A DNA stretch of 25,441 nt from G039029935 sp039029935 (GCA_039029935.1 JBCCFC010000017.1:1-25441); one strand, 5' to 3'. Shown: positions 13,971 to 22,995, counted from the stretch's first letter. Translations and numbers: made by a program. The notes: a model not told the origin generated them from the sequence alone.

Positions 13971-15065
13971 CTACGTTGTCATCATCATGACAGGTTGGGT
14001 GACACCTGTGTATTGAAAACCGAATTTTTTATATAAACTGAGTGCAGATTGGTTGTTTATAGATGTATTGAGAAAAACAGTGGCAATTTTGTGAGTGGTG
14101 GCCCATTGTAAGCAATCGTAGAAAAGCGCATACCCAATGTCTTTGCCTTGCATGGTTGGCGCAACAGCAAGACGTGTAAATATTGCGTAATCTGGCGTTG
14201 TGGAGCCGTCATTGAGGAATGGATCTGTGATGGCCGCATAGCCAATAATCAGCTCTTCTTGATTGTTTGACAGGTCTTTAGGAATATTGCGGCTTTTATC
14301 AGCAACCTTACAGCGATCTACACCAACATCTATACCAGTAGAAGGCAGAAGTCTTGCAACTCGAATCCGATGTGTTTGTGACAACTGTGCAAACTCATCA
14401 GCACGGGTCTGCCAGAGCACGTCAAAGACTTGGGCATCAACGTTAAGCATCGCGGGCATATCTGTTGGCCGATAGTCGCGAATCTCAATAGGTACACGAG
14501 GGATACGTGTCCCATTTTGTTGCACTGTACGCCCAAGCCTTTTGGCATCAACCGAAAAGACTTGGATACGGTCCACAATTTCAAAGCCCGCGTGGAGCAA
14601 TGGCTGGATCATCCACTTGTGTGCCCCCATAACGACGAGTTGGGTTGGTCTGTCGGTGTCATCGGTATATAGATTGTCTGTACTGTGGCGAATCAGCAGA
14701 GATAAATCGCTAAGTGGCGATCTGCCCTTTTGGAGTGCCAATGCAGCAAGATAAGCGGGGGCGGTTGGCTGGGTAGGAGGATTTTGCAGAACCAAAACAC
14801 CCACAATCTTATTAATTGTGGTTGTCTCTTCTTCTATGGTCCAAATTGTATAAGTTGAATTTTGTGTGAATAATAGGTCGAGTTGTGCAGGTTCAATTGC
14901 CACGTAAAGATGATGGCCGTTGAGAAGAAGATGCTTAATGGCTTGTGTCCGTCGTTTTTGCTCGGACATATTAATCTGTGTGCAGTGATCAGCAACCGAG
15001 CTTTTCTTTGGAGAATTCGGTCTCTGATCTCTGTGACTATGCTGAAATTTTTTGACGATTGCCAT
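13971..15065 (-). CDS. Tandem-GNAT-like N-acetyltransferase
   Basis: The C-terminal half (about 195-364 from this start) is a GNAT fold. It has the acetyl-CoA motif RLAVAPTMQGKDIGYALF (Q-x-x-x-G-x-A type) near 295-312 and the typical ending NQSALSLYKKFGFQYTG. The N-terminal half (about 35-180) looks like a degenerate GNAT half, with strands around IVGVLVLQN and PTQLVVMGA but no clear acetyl-CoA loop. The substrate is unknown. The start is uncertain: ATG 15065 is used here, GTG 15095 overlaps rmlB further and has an ill-spaced GAGG, and ATG 14969 would avoid overlap. It is the last gene of the polysaccharide cluster. Confidence 0.8.
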   Translation of the reverse strand: MAIVKKFQHSHRDQRPNSPKKSSVADHCTQINMSEQKRRTQAIKHLLLNGHHLYVAIEPAQLDLLFTQNSTYTIWTIEEETTTINKIVGVLVLQNPPTQPTAPAYLAALALQKGRSPLSDLSLLIRHSTDNLYTDDTDRPTQLVVMGAHKWMIQPLLHAGFEIVDRIQVFSVDAKRLGRTVQQNGTRIPRVPIEIRDYRPTDMPAMLNVDAQVFDVLWQTRADEFAQLSQTHRIRVARLLPSTGIDVGVDRCKVADKSRNIPKDLSNNQEELIIGYAAITDPFLNDGSTTPDYAIFTRLAVAPTMQGKDIGYALFYDCLQWATTHKIATVFLNTSINNQSALSLYKKFGFQYTGVTQPVMMMTT

Positions 15066-16068
15066 ACATCTGTTGGTAATACTCTTTAAATTCACCCTCT
15101 AAAATCGGCTGCCACCACCAATCGTTGTCAACATACCAACGAATTGTCGCACGGATGGCCTCTTCACAGTTGTAATCGGGTTCCCAGCCCAGAGCCATAA
15201 TCTTGCGTACGTCCATTGCATAACGACGATCATGCCCTTGGCGATCCTCGACATGCTGAATGAGACTATCGGGCTTGCCCAACTCATCCAGTAATATCTG
15301 AACCATCTCCATGTTGGTCAGTTCTTGCCCTGTGCCAATGTTATAGGCTTCGCCGATTGTGCCTTCATGCAGCACGAGGTCAATCGCATCACAATGGTCC
15401 ATGACATATTGATAGTCGCGCATCTGCTTGCCATCGCCATAAACAGGCAGTGGTTTGTCGTTGAGCGCGTTGGTGACAAAGAGCGGCACAACCTTCTCCG
15501 GATATTGATAGGGACCAATATTATTGGCGCCCCGTGTAATCGTAATCGGCAAATCATAGGTGATATGATAGGCATTCACCAGATGCTCGGCCCCCGCCTT
15601 GCTGGCTGAATAAGGGCTACGGGGACGCATACAGTCGTTTTCACCGCTCCGATTTTCGCCCTCAATGTGACCATAAACCTCATCTGTGCTGACCTGATTA
15701 TAGCGCAGATTGCCATGTTGACGTGCGGCCTCCAGCAAAACATAGGTCCCGTAGACATCAGTTTTGATAAACGCGTCAGGATTGAGGATGCTACGATCTA
15801 CGTGGCTTTCTGCGGCAAAATTGACGATGGTGTCAATATTATAGGTCTCAATAGTTTCATTCACTTTGTCCGCATCGCAGATATCCCCCTGTACAAAGGC
15901 ATAGCGGTCCGCATAGGTTTCGGCCACATCTTGCAGGTTTTCCAACCGTCCCGCATAGGTCAATTTATCATAGACCGTGATATGGTAATCCGGATATTTT
16001 TGGAAGAGTAAGCGTACAAAGTTGCAGCCGATAAAGCCCGCTGCACCTGTGACTAATAGATTTTTCAT
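15037..16068 (-). CDS. rmlB: dTDP-glucose 4,6-dehydratase
   Basis: This 343-residue protein is a short-chain dehydrogenase/reductase that converts dTDP-glucose to dTDP-4-keto-6-deoxyglucose in the dTDP-rhamnose pathway. It has the NAD-binding GAAGFIG loop (8-14), NFAAESHVDRSI, the catalytic STDEVYG (D129/E130) and YSASK (Y153, K157). Its length is normal for RmlB/RfbB. Other rml genes are not in the window, so rhamnose assembly must use genes elsewhere. It sits 21 nt downstream of the unknown gene and overlaps the start of the GNAT gene. Confidence 0.97.
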   Translation of the reverse strand: MKNLLVTGAAGFIGCNFVRLLFQKYPDYHITVYDKLTYAGRLENLQDVAETYADRYAFVQGDICDADKVNETIETYNIDTIVNFAAESHVDRSILNPDAFIKTDVYGTYVLLEAARQHGNLRYNQVSTDEVYGHIEGENRSGENDCMRPRSPYSASKAGAEHLVNAYHITYDLPITITRGANNIGPYQYPEKVVPLFVTNALNDKPLPVYGDGKQMRDYQYVMDHCDAIDLVLHEGTIGEAYNIGTGQELTNMEMVQILLDELGKPDSLIQHVEDRQGHDRRYAMDVRKIMALGWEPDYNCEEAIRATIRWYVDNDWWWQPILEGEFKEYYQQMYGNRQKISA

Positions 16069-16089
16069 GGTTTGCCCTCTATTCCCTTG

Positions 16090-17106
16090 TCAACTAAGTT
16101 TTCGTTCGTGTATTTGTTTTGTGTCACCGACATCTACTTCAAACAACTCATCAAAAATGCTGTTTGTCAGTTGACGTTGCCATTTCGTCTGCATTTTGTG
16201 CCAAGCACGATTTTTGCGTAGCCGCTTGATGCGCCCTACCTGACGAGATGCAGGCAGAGGAAAGTTGAATGAAAGTGTTAGCGAGGGAATATCATGGAGG
16301 ACGGGCAATAGCCTGTTGTATGATGATTGAGTTCTTTGGGATGTCGATAGCCAAAACTGTTGCCAGCGGAGTCGCTCTTCATGAACACCATTGGTGGTTA
16401 AAAAGTCGATATGATCCCCAAGCAAATTTTGGGTCTGGCGCACAACCTGTGATAGTCGTTGCCAATGCGTACACATTGTTTCATAAACCGCATCGTACTT
16501 TTGCTTGCTATACACCGCCTCATCATCAAAACGGTTGTCGGGTCGCTCTGTTAAGGCAGACAAAAATGTATAATAGGCAGGCGAAAGGTGGTGTGTGCAA
16601 AATTGAGACGCCTTTTGAAAAGAGGGCAACAGCAGATCAGCAAAGAAAACGATTTGCACCATCCCGACATGCTCTTTGATGGAAACGAGAAATGAGGTCT
16701 GTGGCGCAGAGAGATCAAAATAGGCACTGGCATCAAACTCTTTCCATTCGCCGTAGGCTGCGCCGAGCCGATGTAAGCGATCACAGGCATATTTAACCAC
16801 GTTGGCTGCGGATTGTGCTTCCTCATCAATGCTTTGTCCCTTGATTTGATAGGGTGGCACAATGCGTCTGAGTGTCGGACTATACCAATGAAACTCTTCG
16901 TCTATGGCCTCCTCACCGACTGTTGCAGGCAATGCTACCTGTTGAACGGGGCCTGCACCGCTAGCGATCATTGAATGCGTATGGATGGTTGTATATGATG
17001 TGGATTGAGAAGCTGGTGTATAGATGGTACGCATTGCCGCTGCTAGTGCAGGCACAGAAACGATTGTATAGGGTTGAGGATGGGACTCGTATTTGTCTCT
17101 ATCCAT
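16090..17106 (-). CDS. Protein of unknown function
   Basis: This 338-residue protein is not recognised. Residues 1-90 are Pro/Ser/Thr-rich and probably flexible. From about 95 to 260 it looks helical and charged, rich in Trp, Tyr and Gln (ANVVKYACDRLHRLGAAYGEW; MCTHWQRLSQVVRQTQN). The C-terminal third is basic (RIKRLRKNRAWHKMQTKWQR). No signal peptide, membrane span or catalytic motif is evident. A second ATG at codon 25 could be the start. It is same-strand and tightly spaced with rmlB (21 nt) and with the toxin gene upstream, so it is probably co-transcribed. Confidence 0.65.
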   Translation of the reverse strand: MDRDKYESHPQPYTIVSVPALAAAMRTIYTPASQSTSYTTIHTHSMIASGAGPVQQVALPATVGEEAIDEEFHWYSPTLRRIVPPYQIKGQSIDEEAQSAANVVKYACDRLHRLGAAYGEWKEFDASAYFDLSAPQTSFLVSIKEHVGMVQIVFFADLLLPSFQKASQFCTHHLSPAYYTFLSALTERPDNRFDDEAVYSKQKYDAVYETMCTHWQRLSQVVRQTQNLLGDHIDFLTTNGVHEERLRWQQFWLSTSQRTQSSYNRLLPVLHDIPSLTLSFNFPLPASRQVGRIKRLRKNRAWHKMQTKWQRQLTNSIFDELFEVDVGDTKQIHERKLS

Positions 17107-17123
17107 AAGTTTCTACTAGCCTT

Positions 17124-17387
17124 CTAATTTAATAATCGGTCATAAACTGCATGTTTACCGATCCAAAACCAAACGATTTTATCCTTTTTTAGGATACCTA
17201 AAGCTCGATACTGTCTATTAACCCTCGCAGAATAAATAGGGTCAACTGAATCAACTCGTTTAAATTGCAGACTTGGGTGTGATGGATTTTGTAACCACAG
17301 TTCATAAGCCTTGTTTGCAGCAATCTGTATTTCTCGCGGCAAGGCATGATAGTGTTTCCAAAATTGTTTCGTTGTCCTGGATATCAT
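17124..17387 (-). CDS. RelE/ParE-superfamily toxin
   Basis: The 87-residue product has the RelE/ParE toxin pattern: N-terminal helices (FWKHYHALPREIQIAANKAYELW), a central strand with VDPIYSARVNRQYRALG, and the C-terminal IVWFWIGKHAVYDRLL. Such toxins usually cut mRNA at the ribosome or poison gyrase; which applies here cannot be told. It overlaps the upstream antitoxin-like gene by 4 nt in the usual antitoxin-first order. Confidence 0.85.
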   Translation of the reverse strand: MISRTTKQFWKHYHALPREIQIAANKAYELWLQNPSHPSLQFKRVDSVDPIYSARVNRQYRALGILKKDKIVWFWIGKHAVYDRLLN

Positions 17388-17698
17388 TTTGGCCGAATCT
17401 CTCCATCCCGAATAATCATATCCAATGTCTCCCCTGCCTCAAATTCTGCAAGTGCTTCTGCTGCCATTGCCCGAAATTCATCGCGATTTTCTAAATAAAA
17501 AGCTTGCCAGTGTTTGTCCTCTTCTTCAAGTTCTGATTCAAATGTAACGAGTGTAGATTTTTCTTCAAACTCATCATCAACGGATGGTTGCGTTTGAAGC
17601 CATTTTGCAAAATCGAGTAGCTGATGAAGACGAAACGGGGGCAACTTGGGAATGATGTCAAGTAAAGTTTGTTCTGCTACTTGTGTACTTAATGCCAT
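17384..17698 (-). CDS. Antitoxin-like partner of the RelE/ParE toxin
   Basis: This 104-residue acidic protein begins with a helical region PPFRLHQLLDFAKWLQTQ, reminiscent of DUF2281-type antitoxins. A Glu-rich middle (ELEEEDKHWQAFYLENRDEF) follows, then a tail ending GETLDMIIRDGEIRPK. Position directly before the toxin, with a 4-nt overlap, is the main evidence for its role. It would neutralise the toxin by direct binding. No clear DNA-binding motif is visible. Confidence 0.75.
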   Translation of the reverse strand: MALSTQVAEQTLLDIIPKLPPFRLHQLLDFAKWLQTQPSVDDEFEEKSTLVTFESELEEEDKHWQAFYLENRDEFRAMAAEALAEFEAGETLDMIIRDGEIRPK

Positions 17699-17725
17699 TT
17701 GTACCTTCCATATTCACTCGAATAA

Positions 17726-18367
17726 TTAATAGCCAATCACAGCCTTGTCCGGTTCAGCATTGAGCAACACTGCGCCGACAATTTTGGCATGAACTTTCTC
17801 CAATACATCCTTGGCGCGCTGCGCATGGTCACGCTTGGTGCGCCCAGCATTGACCAACAATACGACACCATCAACTTTGCTCGCCCATAACGCTGCATCT
17901 GTCACCGCCAACACAGGTGGCGCATCACACAGCACATAATCCGCATGTTTTTGCAACTCTATCAATGCGCCTGTCAAGCGTCTTGCACTGAGCAAGGCTG
18001 CGGGATTGGGCGGCAATGGTCCTGACGAAACCACGCGCACCCCCTTGATTTCCGTATCTTGGATAGGCACATCGTCTCCGGATTGCAGCCAATTTGAGAG
18101 ACCATTTTCGCCATCCACACCAAAGATGGTGTGTTGTTGTGGACGCCGCAAATCGCCATCAACGACGAGTACGCTATCGCCTGCCTGTGCCATGACAACC
18201 GCAAGATTTGCCAACGCTGAACTTTTGTCCGTCGATGTGTCCGCACTGGTCAAGAGCAGCGTTTGCAACGGTTGATCTAAATTTGAAAATTCGATGTTGG
18301 TCCGTAGACTTTGATATGCCTCAGCAGCCGCGCTGCGTGGGTCTGTTAATGTAATTAAATCTGCCAT
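17726..18367 (-). CDS. CpsD/CapB-like BY-kinase domain with degenerate Walker A
   Basis: The 213-residue protein matches the bacterial tyrosine-kinase/MinD-like ATPase family that controls polysaccharide chain length with a Wzz-type partner. It has the RSAAAEAYQSLRTNIEFS entry helix, Walker A' VLVVDGDLRRP (D70, D72) and Walker B VLCDAPPVL (D148). The Walker A region reads SADTSTDKSS (41-50): the Lys-Ser is kept but the usual GEGKS glycines are gone. The C-terminus lacks the tyrosine cluster and has only Y213. It may bind nucleotide weakly or be a regulatory paralogue. It is 10 nt downstream of the DUF2079 gene and in the same cluster as the Wzz-like gene. Confidence 0.85.
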   Translation of the reverse strand: MADLITLTDPRSAAAEAYQSLRTNIEFSNLDQPLQTLLLTSADTSTDKSSALANLAVVMAQAGDSVLVVDGDLRRPQQHTIFGVDGENGLSNWLQSGDDVPIQDTEIKGVRVVSSGPLPPNPAALLSARRLTGALIELQKHADYVLCDAPPVLAVTDAALWASKVDGVVLLVNAGRTKRDHAQRAKDVLEKVHAKIVGAVLLNAEPDKAVIGY

Positions 18368-18377
18368 AATTGTATTT

Positions 18378-20948
18378 TCAATCTATCGTTATCTGCCCAA
18401 TGACCACAAAGTCACTGGGTCCCGTTTCTAATCCTGTCACAGGCAAGCGTTGACCATCTTGCCAATAATATAATCCCACAATCAATTCATAGACACCAGC
18501 AGAGATTGTTTCTGGCAACACAAGCTCTTGTCTATCGACAACAGGTTGCCCAACAATCCATGATGAGGTGGGGAGCCGACTGACAGCGTCATAGGGTTGC
18601 CAGTCTAACTGCGCAATCTTATTGCCTTCGGAATCCAGCAAATGCGCAAAAACGCTATAATCGAGTCCAATCGGTGCATCAGTTCGCCAAGTCAAGGCGA
18701 ATGGCAACACGGATGAGAATTGCGAATACGACTTTGCTTTATCCGAAGCCAGTGCTGTCGTCATCATGTGAATATCAAACAACTCAGCACGATCAAGCTG
18801 GATAGATTCTCCAAATCGCACATGCAATGGCGTTGTAAGTGGCTCATCCACGAAAGGTATACCCAGCCATTGATCTGCCTGTGGGGATTGCGACCAGTAG
18901 GGTCGGTTCAATTGATAGCCACCTAGCCGGATGGTTGTATTGCCTGGCAAAACGGGAAATCTAGTCTCTTCAGTCTTCGTAACACCTAGCCGATTGCCTG
19001 TTTCCCAACCATCCCCGCCTCGATAAACGCCCAAAATCAGCGCAAATTCCTCTATAAGTTGATCATCTTTTTGCAGTGTCCAAGGCAATGTCTGCACAAT
19101 AACAGGCGTTTCTGGCTCCCACAACGATGTAGGATACCATAAGGTGGCGTTTGGTGGATAAAAAATGGTATCGTGGTATACACCCCAATCTTTATCCACA
19201 TACCCGACATAAAAGTGATAATCCTCATCTAGCGGTTGCAATGCCTGCCAGTATAGCTCTGTGACTAACTCACCATGCTCATCAGTTGTGATCGCAAAAT
19301 CGAGCAAGCGTAATTTATCTTCAAAATCAACAATAGTTTCTTGAGAATCATCTGTGTCCGCCTGCCAAACAGAATAAAAGGTTTGGGGCAAAATATCAAA
19401 TATCGTTTGACCTTTATTCAGACTGGTATTCAGACTAACTGGGGATAATGGGTATTGTTCAACGTTTTGTAACAACAGATATCCATCACTTGCTACCCGA
19501 ACGCCCCATTTTTCAGACAGCAATCGGTCCACCATCATACGCAAATCATTGGGGTGTTGCGGCCATGCGGGACCCGTCACATCCACAAAAATGGTATCGG
19601 CATCACCCAGCCGCGCATCCCTGATTCGTGGGAAAATATAGATGGTTTCACGCTGGCTAACGTGCGGGTCGAGTTTATCCTGTGCAGACACTTTTGCAGA
19701 GGGTGGAATTTGTGCGATGATATCAGCAGCCTTGCGGTCATGGTCTGTTACCGTAAATCGTTTGTAATGTCCCGCCCAAGGTAGATACCCATACCAATAT
19801 TGCGTGATTGTGACACATATGATGAGGACTGCACAGACAATTGCGACCAAAAACCAACGAGGGCTGGATACGTTTGCCCTATGATTTGACTGCGACGTAA
19901 ACCACCATGATAGCCGATTTGCGCCGACAACCCCTGCAAGCATGACAAATGGCACGATAGGTGCAGCATAAATGAGTCCGCTGACTTGGTGCATGGGCGA
20001 AAAATCGGCCAGGAGATTAATGCCCAGCGATGGCAATGCCAAGATCAAAATTTCGGGGGCAAGCAGAGCGATCAAGGCCACTGGCATCAGCATCAGCAAT
20101 ACATATTGTAGCGCGTTGGCAGATTGCAATTGTGCCAGCACAATGTCGGGCTGTGTCAACAATGCTATCACCATCTCGACAGGGGACTCACCGAGATAGC
20201 CATAGCGACCCCAGTGGTAATTCCCTGTTTGATCCCCTGTAGCGTAGAGATTCTGGATGACAAAGACCGCAAGATAGGCCCATCCCATGCTACCAATCAC
20301 GGTGAGCAACCCAAGCCGCAACTGTCGCATGATAATCAATGCATAAACACCCATCATCATGACCAGCAATACGATATCCTCTTTGCAAGAGGCTGCTAAA
20401 ATCGCAAAAAGCGTATACCACCCTACCTGTCGTCTATATAGAAAATAGAATGCCGCCATCAAAAAAGTGGGGGCAAGCGTGACCGGATGAAATTCAAGCC
20501 AATTGGCCGACTGGATAGATGGGTTGAGCAAAAAACAGAGTGCCAGTGTTAAAGCCAACCATGCATTCAACCCCAAATGTTTGCCCAATGCATAGAGTGG
20601 CAGTGCCCCCAACGCCACCACAAATGCCTGTAAGACCAGCAAGGTTTCAGGACCGCTATAGATATAATATAGCCATGAAATTGGAATCAAAATCGGTTCA
20701 ACGTGAAGGCTGAGACGATTTACCGTTCCCTGTTGATTGGTTAGATGAAACCAGCGCCCTTGCGAGGTGTTCCAAATGGCTTGGTCAAGATTGCCCATAT
20801 CAAGCGCACGTGACTCGAACGCCCAATAGCGCGTGAGGGTAAGCTCGGCAAAATAAATCGCATACGCAAAAACCGCCAGTGCAAGCAGCACTGACGGTAA
20901 ATAGGCACGAAACTGGCTCTGCTTGTTGTCGTTAGGCTTCACTGGCAC
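18378..20948 (-). CDS. DUF2079 multispanning membrane protein (GT-C-like)
   Basis: The 856-residue protein has about ten to twelve membrane segments in residues 15-420. It carries the DUF2079 features: ALDMGNLDQAIWNTSQGRW after the first span, then LSLHVEPILIPISWLYY. The architecture resembles GT-C glycosyltransferases that use lipid-linked sugars, with an acidic pair near the first extracytoplasmic loop. The long C-terminal part (about 440-856) is soluble and beta-rich. It is predicted to act on envelope glycans at the outer face of the membrane; activity is unproven. Its start overlaps the Wzz-like gene by 17 nt, so the two are coupled. Confidence 0.88.
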   Translation of the reverse strand: MPVKPNDNKQSQFRAYLPSVLLALAVFAYAIYFAELTLTRYWAFESRALDMGNLDQAIWNTSQGRWFHLTNQQGTVNRLSLHVEPILIPISWLYYIYSGPETLLVLQAFVVALGALPLYALGKHLGLNAWLALTLALCFLLNPSIQSANWLEFHPVTLAPTFLMAAFYFLYRRQVGWYTLFAILAASCKEDIVLLVMMMGVYALIIMRQLRLGLLTVIGSMGWAYLAVFVIQNLYATGDQTGNYHWGRYGYLGESPVEMVIALLTQPDIVLAQLQSANALQYVLLMLMPVALIALLAPEILILALPSLGINLLADFSPMHQVSGLIYAAPIVPFVMLAGVVGANRLSWWFTSQSNHRANVSSPRWFLVAIVCAVLIICVTITQYWYGYLPWAGHYKRFTVTDHDRKAADIIAQIPPSAKVSAQDKLDPHVSQRETIYIFPRIRDARLGDADTIFVDVTGPAWPQHPNDLRMMVDRLLSEKWGVRVASDGYLLLQNVEQYPLSPVSLNTSLNKGQTIFDILPQTFYSVWQADTDDSQETIVDFEDKLRLLDFAITTDEHGELVTELYWQALQPLDEDYHFYVGYVDKDWGVYHDTIFYPPNATLWYPTSLWEPETPVIVQTLPWTLQKDDQLIEEFALILGVYRGGDGWETGNRLGVTKTEETRFPVLPGNTTIRLGGYQLNRPYWSQSPQADQWLGIPFVDEPLTTPLHVRFGESIQLDRAELFDIHMMTTALASDKAKSYSQFSSVLPFALTWRTDAPIGLDYSVFAHLLDSEGNKIAQLDWQPYDAVSRLPTSSWIVGQPVVDRQELVLPETISAGVYELIVGLYYWQDGQRLPVTGLETGPSDFVVIGQITID

Positions 20949-21597
20949 CGCTTGGTATCGCCCCCAGCACTGGCAAACCCAATGACCGCTCTACAGCAAT
21001 CGATGTTCGTAGCAGATCAGCCTCCATCCACTTCAGCAGCAGCACAATGGCAACGCCTAGCAACAGCCCCAACATAGACCCTGCAACCGCGTTGAGCATT
21101 GGTTTAGGCTGTGTTTGGTCATAGCCAATGGCACGGCTGCGAATCTTGACCTCGATGCGGTCGCGTTTGTCCTGTTGCGCATAATACGCCGTGCGCTCTT
21201 CGACAAGTTCATCTGCCATTGTCAACGCCATCAACTTGGCAACTTCGCCATCCCCATCACGCGCCTCAATTTCAATCGTATATGTGCTGCTATCGGGAAC
21301 GACATTGACATTGCCTAAAAATTGATAAGGGTTTTGGTCGAGCTGCGCACGGTCAATCACGCGCTGCGCTACCTCTGGTGTTCGGATGTTTTCCGCAAAA
21401 TTGCGTAGGAGCTCGCGGGTCGTCATGTTCAATCCATGATCTGCCCGTGCGGGAACCGTGCTGACAAAGACCGTTGCTCGATACTCTTTCTCTTGCAGAT
21501 AACTGACGCCAAACGCCGCACCACCAGCCACAATAACGGCCAATACAATCATCCAACCCCGTCGCCGTAAAATGCGGATATATTCTTGAATTGTCAT
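20932..21597 (-). CDS. Wzz-type chain-length determinant protein
   Basis: This 221-residue protein has the Wzz layout. A short cytoplasmic N-terminus (IQEYIRILRRRGW) leads to a first membrane segment (about 15-33), an extracytoplasmic domain (34-167), a QPKPML proline motif, and a second membrane segment (168-189). The cytoplasmic tail ends SLGLPVLGAIPS, as in BY-kinase adaptors. It would set polymer length in exopolysaccharide or O-antigen export together with the CpsD-like protein two genes on. It is the first gene of the cluster; tandem repeats lie directly upstream. Confidence 0.9.
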   Translation of the reverse strand: MTIQEYIRILRRRGWMIVLAVIVAGGAAFGVSYLQEKEYRATVFVSTVPARADHGLNMTTRELLRNFAENIRTPEVAQRVIDRAQLDQNPYQFLGNVNVVPDSSTYTIEIEARDGDGEVAKLMALTMADELVEERTAYYAQQDKRDRIEVKIRSRAIGYDQTQPKPMLNAVAGSMLGLLLGVAIVLLLKWMEADLLRTSIAVERSLGLPVLGAIPSGASEA

Positions 21598-21620
21598 TAT
21601 TCACCTGTTCCGGTAGGCTG

Positions 21621-21680
21621 GTATTCAGTAGATTAGTATTCAGTAGATTAGTATTCAGTAGGTCAGTATTCGGTCATCGG
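21621..21680. repeat. 15-bp tandem repeat array
   Basis: GTATTCAGTAGATTA is repeated exactly at 21621-21635 and 21636-21650. A variant (GTATTCAGTAGGTCA) follows at 21651-21665 and a degenerate fourth copy at 21666-21680. It lies just upstream of the Wzz-like start and may contain or displace that gene's promoter. Confidence 0.9.
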
Positions 21681-21685
21681 TCACT

Positions 21686-21765
21686 TCACTGACCCACCGA
21701 CCTACTGACCCACCGATCTACTGACCCACCGACCTACTGACCCACCGACCTACTGACCCACTAAC
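21686..21765. repeat. 16-bp tandem repeat array ending at the ApgM stop codon
   Basis: Five units of CTACTGACCCACCGAC (first and last slightly divergent) fill 21686-21765, each made of two related 8-mers. The array ends at the base before the ApgM stop codon (21766-21768 on the minus strand). The CTACTG core is the reverse complement of CAGTAG in the neighbouring 15-bp array, so the two arrays face each other. Confidence 0.9.
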
Positions 21766-22995
21766 CTATGCCCCATACCGCTTCAATCGACCCGCATGAG
21801 CCATTGCCTGTGCCATCATCGTTGATGCTTCAAAACGTCCCAAATATCCTCTGGCACACGCACGTTCGCCAAATGAATCTGCTTGGTCTGGCATCGCCGT
21901 TAGGCTCCACAGCAGGGCTGGAACCGGGTGCCAACTGTGCTGGCGGAGTTTGGCAGGTGTTGAATGATCGCCTGTGACAATGACTGCGCCAGGGTTAAGC
22001 GCAAGAATGCGTGGCACCACAGCATCAACTGCTTCAATCTCTTGGACCTTGGCATCAAAGTTGCCATCTTCACCATAGCTATCGGTCTTCTTGATGTGGA
22101 TAAAGAAGAAGTCATAGTCATCCCATGCACGTTCCAATGCATCAATCTGGTGATGGGGACGGTCGCCCTCAAAGAGTATCTTTTCCATACCGACCAACTG
22201 CCCAACGCCACGATACATAGGATAAACAGCAATTGCACCCGCTCGCAGACCGTAAATATCCTGAAATGATGGCAGCCCAGGGTCCTTTGCCAGACCACGC
22301 AGGTTGAGACTGTTGGCAACGGGTTCATCGGCCAGCGTTTCCCGTGCCTTGGCAACCCATGTATTGACTAACTCTGCCGACCGTGCGCCTTCCGGCGTTC
22401 CACTCTCATCACGCACAGGCAATGGCTTCTTGCCCGTTACCAGCGGGTCCGTCTCCGTCAACTCACCGCCAAGCCCTTCGCCACTGATCACCAGCACAAA
22501 GCGATATTCCTTAACGGGCTTGACCAACACGTTGTATCCAGGCAAGATGTCTGCCGTCGCTGCCTGCAATTTGTCCACAAGACGAATACACTCTTCTGTT
22601 GGGATACGACCCGCACGACGGTCGGTGATAACCCCATCGGCATCAACAGAGGCAAAATTCCCCCGTGCAGCGAGATCGTTCGGACCCAAATCGATGTCGA
22701 TGCCTAAAGCCTCTAACACACCACGCCCAATGCTATATTCGAGTGGGTCATAGCCAAACAACCCCAAATGTGCTGGTCCACTCCCCGGCTCGATACCTGC
22801 ACGAACAGGAATACTCAGCCCCAGCGAACCCTCAGAGGCCATCTTATCCAAGTTGGGCGTATTGGCTGTTTCCAATTCCGTTTTGCCACCCGGCTCCATT
22901 GGCAACCCACCCAAGCCGTCCATTACCAGCATGACGATTTTTCCGCCATCTTTTTGATATTCACGCATTAATGAATGTTCTGTGACAACAGACAT
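21766..22995 (-). CDS. apgM: 2,3-bisphosphoglycerate-independent phosphoglycerate mutase, archaeal type
   Basis: The 409-residue protein belongs to the ApgM family of alkaline-phosphatase-like mutases that interconvert 3- and 2-phosphoglycerate in glycolysis. It has the metal-binding VMLVMDGLGG (D26), the TANTPNLDKMASEG block, and the catalytic-Ser region EPGSGPAHLGLFGYDP (S72). The IGRGVLEALG and RAGRIPTEE segments and a C-terminal VTGDHSTPAKLRQHSWHPVP metal site follow. Length fits. AAGGAA a few bases upstream of ATG 22995 supports the start. It is cytoplasmic. It is divergent from the Rpn-like gene, with a 270-bp intergenic region. Confidence 0.95.
   Translation of the reverse strand: MSVVTEHSLMREYQKDGGKIVMLVMDGLGGLPMEPGGKTELETANTPNLDKMASEGSLGLSIPVRAGIEPGSGPAHLGLFGYDPLEYSIGRGVLEALGIDIDLGPNDLAARGNFASVDADGVITDRRAGRIPTEECIRLVDKLQAATADILPGYNVLVKPVKEYRFVLVISGEGLGGELTETDPLVTGKKPLPVRDESGTPEGARSAELVNTWVAKARETLADEPVANSLNLRGLAKDPGLPSFQDIYGLRAGAIAVYPMYRGVGQLVGMEKILFEGDRPHHQIDALERAWDDYDFFFIHIKKTDSYGEDGNFDAKVQEIEAVDAVVPRILALNPGAVIVTGDHSTPAKLRQHSWHPVPALLWSLTAMPDQADSFGERACARGYLGRFEASTMMAQAMAHAGRLKRYGA

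Noticed and set aside
21621..21765. CRISPR-like array
   Set aside because: Units of 15-16 bp are directly abutting with no unique spacers and no cas genes nearby.
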